Notes: generated by a model from the sequence alone, not told the origin. Shown: positions 13,809-26,652, numbered from the stretch's first letter. The stretch: DNA of 64,000 bases from Gordionus sp. m RMFG-2023 (GCF_954871325.1 NC_088779.1:8682846-8746845), one strand, 5' to 3'. A program made the numbers and translations.

Positions 13809-14884
13809 AATATCTACAAAAAGAATTTAAGCTTCTATCATATCAACTGCAGATAATTTAAATTTTTATCATATGAAAACAAATAATTTAAACATATTCT
13901 ATTTACGAATAATTTAAAAAACTAATAATTCGAATTTTACAAATAAATATTGAATTGAAAAATTATTTATTCCTGTTCATAAATTCCGAATAGAATACTA
14001 TACAAATATTATGAATAATTTTTAGATAAGCTTTAGGCTATGAATAGTATTTCAAATTTAAATTTAAGTAATTATTTAATGTTTTATTGGTATAATAGTT
14101 TTTTTTATAGCGGGTTTTATGATGATATTTTTTTTAAAATTAGTCTTCATACCTAAAACGAATTATTCTTATTTTATATTCAATTCGAAAATTTGAATGA
14201 ATACGAATAAAAGGTATATATTCGAATAAATTTTTATCCATTATTCGTATAATTTAATCTTTTCATATTATTCTAAATTTATTGTATATATTTGACATTA
14301 TTCATAAATATTCGAAACTATTAATAGTAATTAAAACTTATTCATAAATATTTAAAATTATTTGTAAGTATTTAACATGTTTCTTAAGGAATATTTTATT
14401 TTTTTAACTTTATTTATACATCTATAAATCACTTTTTAAGTTTTAATAATCTAATTTTTCCTGAGTTTTAAAATAAAATTTTTTGTTTTTAAAGAAAGAT
14501 TTTTGATCAAATTTTACTTTAAAATTCCTAATATCTTTAATAAAAAAATCGTTTATAAATAAACCTTCATAATTTTCATGAACATAAATTCTTAAAGATG
14601 AAATCACAAATTTTTTTAACATAAATATTAAAAGATTCAATTCAAAAAAAAATTTAAGAACCTTCATACTATAATTTTTACATTTTTAAAAATATTTTTA
14701 GAATTTGATTTTCGAATCTAATCAAATATTCGACGAATAAAATCTCAAATAATATTTTTATTATTTTTAAGAATACAAATAGAGAATTATTGGATTCGTA
14801 CTTATACGAATCAACAATTATTCGATTCTAAAATACGAATCGAATAGGAATAATATAAATATTCTATTCTTCTTTTTGTAGGTA
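13809..14884. mobile_element. Probable non-autonomous TIR element rich in ATTCG words
   Basis: CTACAAAAAGAA near 13815 and TTCTTTTTGTAG at 14869-14880 are inverted copies at the two ends of a region packed with ATTCG/CGAAT words (for example ATTCGAATTTTAC, ATTCGATTCTAAAATACGAAT). Such subterminal word arrays are typical of hAT-like elements. No transposase motif is visible inside. The 74-codon open frame at 14443-14667 has no recognised motif. Exact ends and the target duplication are uncertain. Confidence 0.4.
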
Positions 14885-17011
14885 TGATAGTGTTATATTT
14901 TCAGATATATCATATTATATTATCATTGGCTCAGTTAGGAGAGTCCCTTGTAAATAGCGCTTTCTTTTGTTTAAAATTTATGTGATGATTATTAGTATTT
15001 ATGTGGATTATTTTATTGGTGTTATTTATATTATGGAATTATATTATTTGCGATATTTTTTTTTATATTTTCACATATAAAAAGGTAGAAAATTATTCAC
15101 TAATTTTATTCTTGCTTCTGAGACTAATTAAAGGACAAAAAGTAGTTATTCCATTGATTCCTATTTAAAAATAGGATTGAAAGGTAAAAAAAAAATAAAA
15201 GCATATTTTTAATATTATAAATTAAATGGAGGATTTGAGTTTTTTTTCAAATCTTGATGTTAGTTTTAGAAAACGTTACATCTTTTGCATCAATTGACAT
15301 CAAATATTCATATAAAGGTTATGTGTATATCTAATAAACGGTTCGAAAATTGTGAAAAAAATATATTACCTGGTGCACCATCATTCCCATATACTAAATT
15401 AATAATATCATATAATGTCGAGTTAAAGGCTTTTGTATATAAAAAAAAAGAATTGCTGCTAAAGTAATAACTTAAAAATTGATTAAATAAATTATTGATT
15501 TTTTTTTAATTAAAACTTAAAACCTTTATTTTTGTACTTCTTACTTAAACTTAAAATACGAATTTATCAGAACAGAGCCTATTTTATTGTTAAGGTTACT
15601 AAATATTTAATAGGCAAATTTTTTTTTTAAAACATAGATATTAAATTGTGATATTCCTATTCAGTTGTATCCATGTCATAGTAAGAAAGTTGGATGCCAA
15701 AATTTTTAGCACTATTTTTGCGTGTAGATATAAATATTATTTATTTTGTGAAAATATTAACAATATGAAATGAATTGCTTATCCGAATTCTTGGTTAAAA
15801 ATTAAGATATGTATTCATCAATTTCACCCAAGTTTAGCAAAAAAATCGGCATAGAGAAGTTTCACAACTATAATTATGATTATCTATGTCCTATTTAAAA
15901 AGATAACCAATTCTGTTGTAGGTGAAATAAATTCCAAATATATTCATAAATATAGTTTTTACTAGGGTTGTTGTTATTTCCTTTTATGTATAAATATATT
16001 TATTTAATATATTTAAAGTATTATGCTATCTGGCAGAATATTTTATCAAATGTTCTATATTATACATATCAAATTGGTTTCAATATAACTTTTACAAATT
16101 AATCTATTTATAAATTAGTTTAAAAAATCTCTTCAAACTTCATATAACTTTTTCAAATTTCATATCTTTAAAAGTGAATACGATTTAAATAGATTAATTT
16201 GAATATGAGCGGCATATTTTAAAATAAATCTATTTTAAAATACTCTTCTTCATTCAAAAATGTTAGATCTGCCAAAAATAGAGTAATTACTCAACTATAA
16301 TTATGATTATCTATGTCTGTTCTATTTAAAAAATATATATAGTTTATACTCGCGCTGTATCCTATATGTATAAATAAAAATTAAAAGCATTATTGTATAT
16401 TTAATGTTAAAAAGATTTCAGAATTTTTAATTTATAAATAGAAAAGACTTGCTCAAGAATGTTAATATATAATCATAATAAATACCATGGGGATATCCTA
16501 GAATGGTTATAACGATTATCGTGATTGCTAAATAATTTAACATTTTAAGTATAGTATTGAATTAAAAAATTGGCTTTTATTTCTATTAAATTCTAATAAA
16601 AAAAATTAAAGGTATATTAAAAAATAAATTATCTTATATAATTTTATTTAGTAATGAACCTTTTTGTTTATGTTTTATTTGATCTTTGAACTTGTATTTG
16701 TTCAAAATTTTAAAGATTTAACTCATTTACTCCAACTTTGTTTCTTTTATAATTGATTTAAATATTTTTATTACATATAAGTAGATATTAAGATATACTT
16801 ATTACTCCAACTTTATTTTTATTATTGAACTTTTATTATTTAGGATACTTTTTCCAATTTATCAAACTTTATAGAAATATAAAAAAATTATCATTTAAAT
16901 TTTATTTTATTTCCCAAAAGGGATATTATTTTATGTGTTTTTGTTATTGTTATGTTTAAACCTTTCAAACTTGTATTTTTTCATATTTAAAAGTTCAAAT
17001 AATTTAACTTA
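14885..17011. other. AT-rich spacer with one internal direct repeat
   Basis: No gene is supported. The phrase AACTATAATTATGATTATCT followed by ATGTC and CTATTTAAAAA occurs twice, near 15866 and 16291, in the same orientation about 425 bases apart. This may mark an old duplication or the ends of a short element. ACTAGGGTTGTTGTTATT at 15961 resembles a MITE end without a detected partner. Confidence 0.4.
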
Positions 17012-17019
17012 ATTTTGAC

Positions 17020-19098
17020 CAGGGTTGGGCAAATTTTCCGAAAATTGTATTCGGATACAGATACATATACTTTATAAAATTTTGTATTTAAGATACTAGA
17101 TACTTTAGAAAAATTTCAATAAGATATAAGATACAAGATACTTGTATTTTTTTTAAAAAGTATCTAAGATACAAGATACTTTTAAAAAAAACTTTAAATA
17201 GTCAAAATCAAAATGTATAAAGCTTTATTTTCTTATCTATAATATAAATTTATAAAAAAATATTTAAAATAAATTGTAGAAAATAACAAATTTTTTATAA
17301 AAGATCATGCGATATTCCATTTAATAATTATATAATTAGTAAATAATTATAAATCAGCATCATAAATCAGAATTATTTTTTAATATTATTAATTTTTCAA
17401 ATGATTTTTCGTTCAATCTTTGACGATTTGGTCTATTAACCATATTAGCAAAGCTAAATAATCTTTCAACGGGGGTTGAGGAGGGTAATATTTTTATATT
17501 TAATAAATATTTCTTTTATATATTTATAACTAACATATTTATACTCCGCCTGTCATCTTTCATATAACTTAGGACCTCTATTTCAATATCATTTATTGAA
17601 TTATTAGATGGATGTGGTACTTTTAAGGAAAAAGTAATCATCATCTTCATCATGAAGATTTTGTTGAAGTATTAATTTCAATATTATTTTTAAAAACAAT
17701 TAAAACTTCATGTAATAACAAATCCTGAAGGTATTTTTTTTTTCACCATCAATCCAACGATTTTTATAATAGGCATGAGAAATAGTTGCCAAAAATACAC
17801 TTTTAAAATTGTTATCAAAATCATATATATTTTTAAATCTTTTATTTAAATAATTTTCTATGGTAATAGCTAATGGTTTGCAAAATTGTAGAGTGGTTTG
17901 AATTAAATTTGTAATTTTTTTAACGACATTTAAAATTGGAGCTGATTCTTCATAATAGCAGTTGATTCTGTATTTTGTCAATCGCTATAGCTAATGGGGC
18001 CATTATATTGCAATATTCTTCTAAATATTGAATTTCAATATCTCTTAATTTAGGAAATTCTAATTTTTGACATAATTTAGGAAGTTCGCCTTTAAATTTT
18101 AATAAACTATGAAGACTATCATACAAACTATTCCATCTAGTGCAACAAGGTGTAACTAATTGTTTTACTAAAACTGCTTTGATAAGTTCTGCAGTTTTAG
18201 GCCTATTATTTGCATTCCATAGCTTAGTACATTTAGCTATTGCAGGATGATGAATTTTAGAAATGTTAGAGAATCCTTAATAGCTCTCTCGACATCTGTT
18301 GTGGCAATTAGACTTATCATATGGCACAAACAACGAATGTGTTGAGGCAATGTTATTGAGGCTTCTTTAGACCCTTACAATATCATAATAAATTTTAAAG
18401 AAGTATTAAATAATACTTTCAATGATTTCGAATTCTATACATTCATCATCATTGATGTCAAAGTCATTCTCTACAGCTTCCATAGAATATCCAAACTCCT
18501 TGAAAGCTTTCTTAAAGTTAGAGCCTTTATCTGTAACAGTTGCTATAACTTTTTCGTCTATACCAAAGTCACGATGAATTTCTTTATTATGATCATCTTG
18601 AAGTACTTCAAAAAATTTGCCATTAAGTATGCTTAGTTTAAATTTATTGTTATAATTTTCGGTTGAAGAATCATCTGAAGACGTAGATAAACATATTATT
18701 CTATTTTCTTCTTCCATAATTTTAAAATAGGCAGATATAAAATGATTCAAATATGGTAGTTCTAATTGTTAGCAAATTGCTATATGACGACCAATGTCAT
18801 ATATCAAAAATTATCTTAAAATATCTAAATTTTGATTAAAATTTCATTTAAATCTTAAAATAATATCATTTTAACTTTTAATACTATTTAAATTAACCAA
18901 TATAAATTTTTTTTAAAGTATCTGTATCTTTTTTAATACAAAGTTGGTTAAGATACAAATACTTTTGAATAATATGTATCTTAGATACTGGATACAAGAT
19001 ACTTTCCAAAATTTTAAAAAAAATTCAAGATACAAGATACAAAAGTATCTTGTATCTTGTATCTTAGATACAAATATCCGCGATACTGCCCAACCCTG
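17020..19098 (-). mobile_element. hAT transposon, 2.1 kb, with decayed transposase
   Basis: The element starts CAGGGTTGGGCAAATTTTCC and ends ATACTGCCCAACCCTG, giving a terminal inverted repeat CAGGGTTGGGCA typical of hAT elements. Flanking 8-mers ATTTTGAC (17012-17019) and ATTTTGAT (19099-19106) match at 7 of 8 positions. Subterminal zones are full of GATAC/GTATC words, as in other hAT elements whose transposase binds dispersed sites. A minus-strand transposase with catalytic-core and C-terminal motifs fills the middle (17390-18750) but lacks the N-terminal BED finger and is frameshifted. Confidence 0.85.
17390..18750 (-). pseudogene. hAT family transposase, broken, BED domain absent
   Basis: Reading right to left, the blocks appear in family order. 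VIATVTDKGSNFKKAFKEFG (within the open frame 18406-18750) is the region around a catalytic aspartate. HIRCLCHMISLIATTDVERA (about 18350-18280) is the usual 'CaaH.lnL' block. LVTPCCTRWNSLYDSLHSLL (about 18160-18100) is the hallmark TRWNS motif. The open frame 17700-17981 has a helical segment ending NRWI. SSTPVERLFSFANMVNRPNR (about 17490-17430) followed by a NEKSFEKLI helix is the C-terminal dimerisation domain. These blocks lie in at least three frames and contain stops, so the gene is dead. The N-terminal zinc finger expected upstream of 18750 is missing. Confidence 0.85.
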
Positions 19099-19106
19099 AT
19101 TTTGAT

Positions 19107-19799
19107 CTTTGTATGATACTCTTATTACTTATTTATTCCAAATTTACTTATTATAATTGACATTTATTATTTAAGATATTGTTAGTCCATTTTATTATAA
19201 AAATATAGAGATAATATATTTAGATAACATTATTATTTCATGAGAATAATATTGTGAAAATATGGACATTGAAAATTTATAATATTTCACTCAATTCAAT
19301 TATTTTAAATTACGATAATTAATATACTGCTAGTTTATTATCATAAGATTCTACCTCGACTCAGATCAACAAGATACTCTCTATCAAAAAATAACAATTA
19401 TATATTTGGAAATTTTATGAATTAAAACCTTGAAAAACTAAAAAAAAATTAAGTATTTTATAAAAGTGGAGATAGAAACTTTGGGTTAGAGGAAAAATAA
19501 TTATGTCTCCATGAGTCTAACTATATATAGCATTAAGAAAATTACCACATCTTAAAGTTCAAGATTTCAACATAAGTTGTTTGTAAATGGATGTTGTAAC
19601 ACCCTAAATAAATTGTTAAGCCCTATATAATCACGATAATGTATTTTAATATCATTGAAAAAACCTTTTTATTGAGCCAAATATATATGTGTCATATTTT
19701 AGGTTTAACATATTCTGGATCAAATCACCTATATAATTATTAATAATTAATAAAGGGGTACATTTTTGTAAAAATTTATATACGGTGTATTTCTAAGTA
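19107..19799. other. AT-rich spacer, nothing recognised
   Basis: AT-rich sequence with no open frame, terminal repeat or RNA-gene signal that I can support. Confidence 0.5.
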
Positions 19800-20814
19800 A
19801 TAAATTTAGACGTGTAGCTAGCTAGAGGGAAGAGAGGGGTGGCAGAGAAACAAATCTCTATCCTCTCCACTCCCACCCTCCCTTAGCTAAAATATGCATA
19901 TCATAAAATATTTTTGAAAAACATTATACCCAAGCCCATTAATAATTCATAAATTATAATAACTGATTCATCATCACAAGCACCGCTAATAATTCCACAT
20001 TTAGTTATTGAGCAAATGGAAGGGTATGGCGGATAAGAAAGAAATAAGGTCTTCAGGAAGTTAGCTATTATTTATATTTCAATGCTGTCATCAAATGGCA
20101 TAAATTCTAATACCTATTCTATTCTGAGTATATATTAAATCCTGATAATATTGAAATTAAATATTTAAATCAATTTTATTCAAAGGATATAAATGTCGCT
20201 GAAGACCAATTAATTTCATAATTTAAATCTTGTTACGAAGATTTATTTTAGTAGATTTTCCTCCATGAAACTCCTTGGAAGTATTGCATACTTTAAATAA
20301 ATTTTAAAGTTTTTTCCAAATATATGAAATTGGTTGTATATTAACAATACTAATTAGTATAGCACAAATGAGAGACATTATCTTTGATGTCGAATAAAAA
20401 CCTATCTCAGAAGTACAAAATAAATCGGCTGAGAGAACTAGCACTACATAATATACAAGATCCCAATTTACAAAATTGACAAGATATAATCTTCAATTTT
20501 ATATTTTATTGTTAATTACATATTGGTTTATCTAAATCTATATATATATATATAGCTATCATATTATTTAGCAATATTATATTCGCTCTCTATTTTATAT
20601 TTTTTTATTTGTGTTCGAATTTGTCAATTTTTTAAATATTATTGTTTCTAATAAATTTTATATGATGGTTATTTCTAATAAATTATATATGATGAGTTCT
20701 AATAAATTATATATGATGATAGTTCTAATAAATTTTTAATACCAAAAATAATCCTTAATTATAAAAGTTATCCCTCCCTTCCCCCTAGGAAAATTCCTGG
20801 CCACGCGCCTAACA
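19800..20814. mobile_element. Diverged copy of the CATAGGCGTAGCC TIR family
   Basis: GACGTGTAGCTAGCTAGAGGG at the left and CCCCCTAGG...CCTGGCCACGCGCCTA at the right form the same G-rich/C-rich inverted ends (TAGGCGTAGCCAGG-like) as the elements at 26653-27778 and 40250-41366. Length is about 1.0 kb against 1.12 kb. The interior holds a TA dinucleotide run near 20545 and a short tandem array at 20643-20740. No coding sequence is seen, and no convincing 8-bp duplication remains. Confidence 0.45.
20643..20740. repeat. Short tandem array (TTCTAATAAATT.TATATGATG)
   Basis: The unit TTCTAATAAATTATATATGA with a short variable tail is repeated about four times in head-to-tail order, each copy slightly different in length (about 24-30 bases). 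It lies inside the diverged TIR element at 19800-20814 and is best read as local replication slippage. Confidence 0.7.
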
Positions 20815-20822
20815 AAATTAGG

Positions 20823-21191
20823 CACATTTCTGTATTTATGCCGAAGCTAGGTATTTGTCTGAAAGAATGCATAGGTTGGATATTGCCCAGACTATGGATG
20901 GTCTTGAAAAAGTGAAAGCTGCTATAAAAAGATATCACGGAAAATGAATAGCCAGACCCTCATATTTTGAGGCGATTATGAGTGCATGACATAATAGAAG
21001 GAGAGATTAAGAATCTCTTGAATATACTTTTTAATTTGATTTACAAGGTCAATGAGTTGATTTGGATTTTAGAAAATGGGGGAGGAACGAAAGGCATGAG
21101 GAGTATGGAATTTATTCTTGATTTTAAAAGGCGTCGTGAGATAATACTTTGCCTAGTGAGGTTTAGAAATGATGTTTGTACGAAGTATTAA
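20823..21191 (+). pseudogene. Unidentified coding-like remnant
   Basis: An uninterrupted frame at about 20823-20947 gives HFCIYAEARYLSERMHRLDI, then AQTMDGLEKVKAAIKRYHGK and a stop. It is balanced in amino acids and unlike AT-driven noise. A second open frame (20982-21191) continues with less convincing composition. I do not recognise the family. It sits immediately outside the right end of the element at 19800-20814, so it may be part of a gene or transposon interrupted by that insertion. No start codon context or splice sites could be fixed. Confidence 0.3.
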
Positions 21192-24100
21192 GGAAGATAT
21201 TTACTGCAAATTTAAATGGGATTTATTAATCGAATTTTTTATGTGCTAAGAAATTTTAGCCTATTTAAAATAAAAACTATTATATTGGCTTGGAAAGAAA
21301 ACTATTTTGTGATATTTCATTAATAAGTTAACTTAAACTGTATATATTATTTTTGATTTCCATTACTAACCTTTGAACTCATTATAATTTATATTAATTT
21401 TTCCATAAATTGTAAATGACTCAAAGGTTACTGGCAAAATTGTCTAAAATTTAAAGGATAGATGTTCCAAACATGCTTAAATAGTTCCGGTAAAATCAGA
21501 TTTTTAAAAAAAAACGCTCTCAAAAAAATGATTTAAAATGAAAAATAATACATTGACGAAAAATCACATTTATTACACCACTAAAATATACAAATATAAT
21601 TTAAATGAATATAAAGAAAATATTCAAAAATTTATTACAAATATCCCAAGTTAACTATCTTTTATCATTTTTTTTTAGATTCATTTACAAACGATACTCC
21701 GATTTGACTCGATATTTAGCAAATAGATGTCCAAACCTTTCTGCCATCTATGAGCAAAATCTTCAAGCTTAGACATAATACTAAATTGTCTATGATCTTA
21801 ATCCCGCCGTTTTAAAAATGAATGCGAATCTAGCAACACTAGAGCTAGTTGTTAATCCTTAATATAAAAATATTACATGAAATGATTGACCGCAAATATT
21901 GTACATTTATGTCATAATTATTGATAATAATATTTGCAAATAATGGACCAAGATTGGAAGATATTTTAAATAATATCATGCATGATAAACCCTTATAAAA
22001 ATATAGAAATTGACAATATTGTAAACGTCGCCTTGATATTGATTGTGAAAGAAAAGTGTAACCTACTTCCGTAAAGAAAAGTCATTTCCGGAAGAAAATT
22101 TATTTTAATTCAAATTTTTTCAGAAATCAGGAATAATATGAATCAACGAAAACAACATATCAAAAAATTGAATATAGATATCTATTATGAGCATATATCA
22201 TTTTAAAATGTTATAGATGATTTACAATGAACAATTTTTCGCTAATTAATATAATTACTATTTGTTTTAAAAAAGCTAATGAATCCCTTGAAAGATCACT
22301 ATATTGAGGTTCTAGTTTATTTCAATTTTTTTCAAATTTATCTAGTATCTTCCAATAATATCGCTAATAAGATTCAAATATTTTTAATTGTTTTTTTTAT
22401 GTCATTTGTCTCTGGATTCACCCAAGATATTACAGAAGGCTAGACATCTTAATCTGAAAGAGTGATTATATTAAACGGTTATAGTAAGGGTCAAATTTCT
22501 GAAAATTAATTTTAATAATAAATAAGGTTAGTATAATATTTAATCCGATATGGCTCAAAGATTTGGACATCTATTAGAAAAATCTTGAAGATTTGGCAAT
22601 AATTTTCTAACTAAAATGATGAATGTGCTGTTTTTAAAAATTGGCTCATATCTAACCGTTTAACAAAACCCCAGACCTGGGACTTAATTAAAAAGGTTTT
22701 ATTAGTTCAACTGGAGAATAACTAATATTTCTATTCCCTTATTTTAATGCACAAAGTTTTTTGATATATTTTTATTTGGAAAGACTTAAATGGGATTAGA
22801 AATAAAGAATAATTTTGAAAAGATTTATCAAAATGAGTAAATCTAGGAGAATATTCGTAAACACATAGAAAAAAAAATATATAAATCGCATGTATATTTC
22901 ATCGAACCGCAAATCACAAAATGTGAGGAAATTATTACATTATATGAATTTGATAATAGTGGGTAGTTCAGCGCATTTGACGAATTAGAAATATATCAAA
23001 TACTTATATTTAAAAATAAAATTTAAACCCAAAATTTAAAAGCAATTTTATTATAAATGATTTAGAAAGAATTTCAACTTTCAAACTATACGTTTAAAGA
23101 GACAAATTATATATTATTAGCTAAAACTACATTAAATTTACTAAAATAATAGTTAAAATTCTAGAAAAATTGTTTATTATTTAATTATAATCGAATATAA
23201 CGACACATAGTTAGTGGTGAGGAAAAGGTGAATTCCATTCCAATGCTATATGCCATCAAGAAGTCTCTGATTTTATCGATTTAAAAGAGCCTACTTTAAA
23301 TGCTATTAGAAAACTTTTGCTAATTATATGCCATAGAAAGTCAAGGGTCAGTCCCCTCCCAAATATTTTGGCCCTTAAAAAAATTTTTTAAACAATTGTT
23401 TTTTTGCATTCATGAGTTTAAATTTAAAAAATAAAAATATTCTATAAATTATACATTTCCTGATTCAGTCAATTACAAGTTAATTATATTTTGCTATATA
23501 TTGCGTATTCGTAATAATTCATATTTTGAGCTGTTTATCCTATTTATGAATTTTATTTTAAAAATCGAACCTAGCATTATTAACCTATGATATTAAGGTA
23601 ATAGAAAAGAATATGATCGAAATAAGCCTTTTAAAAAAATTCCCCCTCTTCTCAAGTTAAAGATTCAAGGTTATGGCCCTGAGTTGAATATTTAGTAATC
23701 TATGATAGTTTTTAATGCTAATGATTTTATTTAAATCCATTATTAACCATATTATATAATAATGAACTCGAGAATAATAATGTTATAATTAAATTCATAA
23801 ATCACAAACGATAATTGATTCAAAAATTTAACCATATATTTGTTTTAATTATTTTTTGAGGGACAAATTAACATTTAAATATTATTATAAAACAAGAATT
23901 TGAATAAAATCATATAGTTGTTTTTAATTAGTTTTTTGAGATAAATTATTATATATTTCCATAATCTATTATTTAAAAAAAATTTTATAATCCATTCCTT
24001 CAACAACATTTGCATTGCCTTTCGGAATTTTTGTCAACTATAATAAATCAAATTAATAAAATTTATTTAGAGTTTTGTAAACATCATAACATCTCATTTA

Positions 24101-25129
24101 TAAATATAGTGTCAGAATTTCTGGCCCAGAATATCTTGAACATGTTGCATAGTCGTTATTCGAACACAAATCATAATAAAATCAACACTTTCTCAAAATT
24201 TTAATATGAATGCATGCAGAGATTATTATAGCATGGTTAACTCAATATACTGGTTAATACTTGCATGAAATGAGAATCCAATTTTTTTATGGGACTGGCT
24301 TTAAAAAATAAATGAATAAAATTTACCATAATATTTAATTTATGTCATAAATGTATGAATTGTTATTTTAAATTTATGAAAACCTTACTTTTTAGTATAT
24401 AGATATTGTTTTTGAGGTCGCATTACATACTAATAATTATAAGAAGAGATCTCCAGATATCATAATTGTAAGCCCAGTTTAAAAATCTTTGGGACAGGTC
24501 TAGAGTTTAAAAAATATATTGTTTTCAATCCCATGTTAAGCTCTAATTAATTCTATATGAAAAAACACTAAACTGATACTCTAATTCAAAAAAAAATCAA
24601 TATGAGTTTTAATTTTATAATCTATCATATGTTTTAGAAAATTACTAATCATTTTTTATATTTTAAAAATTTATCTTTAGTAGAAATTATTGCCAATGAT
24701 GATAATCCCTGCTGGTTGGTAGATGATCTAAAATTACTTGATTAGTTTTAATTTAAAAACTTCTTTCATATACACTGAAACAGGGATTATAGTTAATCTT
24801 ATTGCGATGGTTAAGTATAGAGATTATTTCTTCTGAATTTCACTTAGTGACATATTAAAGCCTTCTTGCTAGTTTTTTTATCCTCTAAATTAAAATCACT
24901 TAAATTGCTGACATTTTTTTATAAATAGCGTTTCTTCGTTAATTTGCTATTTCTGTGTAAAATAGAAAAAAATTTAAAATGTGATTTTATGATAAAATCT
25001 ATCTTCAATTAAATTTTTGCAACATCTATTAGATGAAAATAGGTACTGTGAATTTTTCTTTGGAATCAAAAATAGGGTCGTTATAATATAATTCAAACAT
25101 TCTTTTTGTTGAGATTTTTGTCACTCGTT
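21192..25129. other. AT-rich spacer with one MITE
   Basis: Apart from the MITE at 22468-22672, no gene or element is supported. The open frame at 24010-24204 (64 codons) has no motif and AT-driven composition. A run of CTCCC-rich sequence at 23345-23370 and 23641-23660 has no recognised partner. Confidence 0.5.
22468..22672. mobile_element. Small MITE (TTAAACGGTTA ends)
   Basis: TATTAAACGGTTATAG at the left and ATCTAACCGTTTAACAAAA at the right are inverted repeats about 200 bases apart. The interior shares ATTTGG and TCTAACTAAAAT-like words with the elements at 339-544 and 39971-40150. No coding sequence is present. Confidence 0.45.
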
Positions 25130-25149
25130 GCTTTGATATTTATTTAACC

Positions 25150-25450
25150 CGCTCACTCACTTATAAATTACAAAAAATTTACTCGCCACCCATTATCTAT
25201 AATAACCCATCCGCCCCGCCCGTCAAATTTTTAAGTAATGATGGGTTCTGCTCTTTTAATTTTTTAATGTTTTTTAATTGTTTGAGATAAACAAGTCTGT
25301 TCTGCTCATTTAGTCTGAAAAATATTAAAAATTATCCCGCCCACGCCCACCCATTATTTTAAAAATATTTTAACCCGCCCATTACCCACCCAATGTTGTA
25401 AATATTTAAAATAACCCGACTATGTCGGGTAAGTGTGGATGGACTCAAAA
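25150..25450. mobile_element. hAT-like MITE with ACCCGCCC words
   Basis: The stretch is an array of short C-rich words on an AT background: TAACCCGCTCACTCAC, CCGCCCCGCCCGTC, CCCGCCCACGCCCACCC, TTAACCCGCCC. The same words, in either orientation, build the segments at 35319-35746, 49370-49580 and both ends of 51034-51988, where a hAT transposase tail is present. I therefore read this as a degenerate copy of that hAT family. Exact ends were not resolved. Confidence 0.5.
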
Positions 25451-26342
25451 TCCGGTCATTGCATACTTCTTCTTTGAGTAGCTACAGAGGGCCGGTTAAT
25501 GTTCCGTTATCTATTATATCAAATATTAATTTCAGTATTATTTCTTTAAATCCTCGAACAAAAAAGAGCAGGGGCAGGGATTTCCCCATTATGTTCGATT
25601 TTAAATATTAATTATTGGGGAAACTGGAGCAAATAAAATTATCGTGCCACAAAAATAGGCATCTAATTTTAAAACAAGAAAGACAGTGCCTACCAAAAGA
25701 CAATCTGCATGTTACATGCAGTATAAGTGCCAACTAAGGAAATTACATAACTTGACTGATGTCCGATGGCTATTTGGAACTCGTATCATTTCGTTTTTTG
25801 TTTTCTGAATCGCGTCTAGTCATTTGTGGTCATTACTATTTTTTTGCTTTTTTAAGTAATTGAATATTATTTAGATTAGAAGACTTACAAATGCACATTG
25901 AAATATGGGGAGCAGGAAGTTGTTTAAATGACTAGATATGGAGTGGTCAGACCTTGGAGGACCAACTGACCTAAAAATGTCCGGCAGAATCGTAGATCAT
26001 CAACTCAATAAACGAGAAATAGAATCATTAAAAGAAATTCGGGACAAAAAGGAACAAGTAATTGCAATTAAATTGAATAGAAGATGGGGGAATGGGGGAG
26101 GGGATGTGAGGTGAAAATTGAAGACCTCCTCGTTATGTAGGCAAATAGGGAAGAGCTAATTAAAATAAGGAAATTTTAAGATAAGTGGAATTCGTTAAAT
26201 TCTGTATTTATATTTAAAATAAAAACATTTATATCTTTTACATACAATAAAATGCATTTTATTCATTAATAATTGATTTAAACTCAAATTCTCATATATT
26301 TAATTTACTTCAACATGAAGCTTTAGATTAATTTGAATAACC
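25451..26342. other. Spacer with a short palindrome and a small open frame
   Basis: A perfect inverted repeat CTGCATGTTACATGCAG (7-bp arms, 3-base loop) lies at 25705-25721. The rest up to 26342 has somewhat higher G+C than the surroundings and holds the short open frame listed at 25938-26114. No other feature is supported. Confidence 0.5.
25938..26114 (+). CDS. Possible small protein, 58 residues, unidentified
   Basis: An ATG-initiated frame of 58 codons starts MEWSDLGGPTDLKMSG and continues into a charged helix-like segment (NKREIESLKEIRDKKEQV) before a glycine- and arginine-containing end. The codon mix is less AT-biased than the surrounding spacer, which is the only reason to list it. 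No family is recognised. It could be an exon of a longer gene or a fragment of a mobile element. There is no supporting promoter, splice site or neighbour. Confidence 0.25.
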   Translation: MEWSDLGGPTDLKMSGRIVDHQLNKREIESLKEIRDKKEQVIAIKLNRRWGNGGGDVR

Positions 26343-26346
26343 CTCC

Positions 26347-26640
26347 CTAACCTTTTTAGCATATAAGCTTACCACCAAAGCGGTTCACGAGCTTGGTATT
26401 ATAACTTAACAAGAACTGCGTAGGTAAACTAAAAGTTTCTTATTAGGAGCAGTCTTTTAGATTTTACTGAATGTAGTGGGTTTGGTGTCTAATAAAATAC
26501 AGTATTTCTCATAATCTAATATATATCCTAACCCATATCTTTATAGCATATCCAGAAGATAATTACTAATGCGGTTTAAGAGCTTGGTATCAAAACTTAA
26601 CTTGAACCGCGTAGTTGGGTAAAAACTAAAAGATACATTA
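26347..26640. repeat. Two tandem copies of a hairpin-forming unit
   Basis: Two related blocks about 191 bases apart share TAACC...TAGCATAT...GCGGTT...GAGCTTGGTAT...AACTTAAC...GAAC.GCGTAG...AACTAAAAG. In each the GCGGTT segment can pair with the GAACCGC/GAACTGC segment about 30 bases downstream: 26380-26386 with 26413-26419, and 26571-26580 with 26601-26610. The second stem is 9 of 10 matched. In the first, the one difference leaves a G-T wobble. The pair directly precedes the TIR element at 26653. Function is unknown. Confidence 0.6.
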
Positions 26641-26652
26641 GTTACTTCGTGC

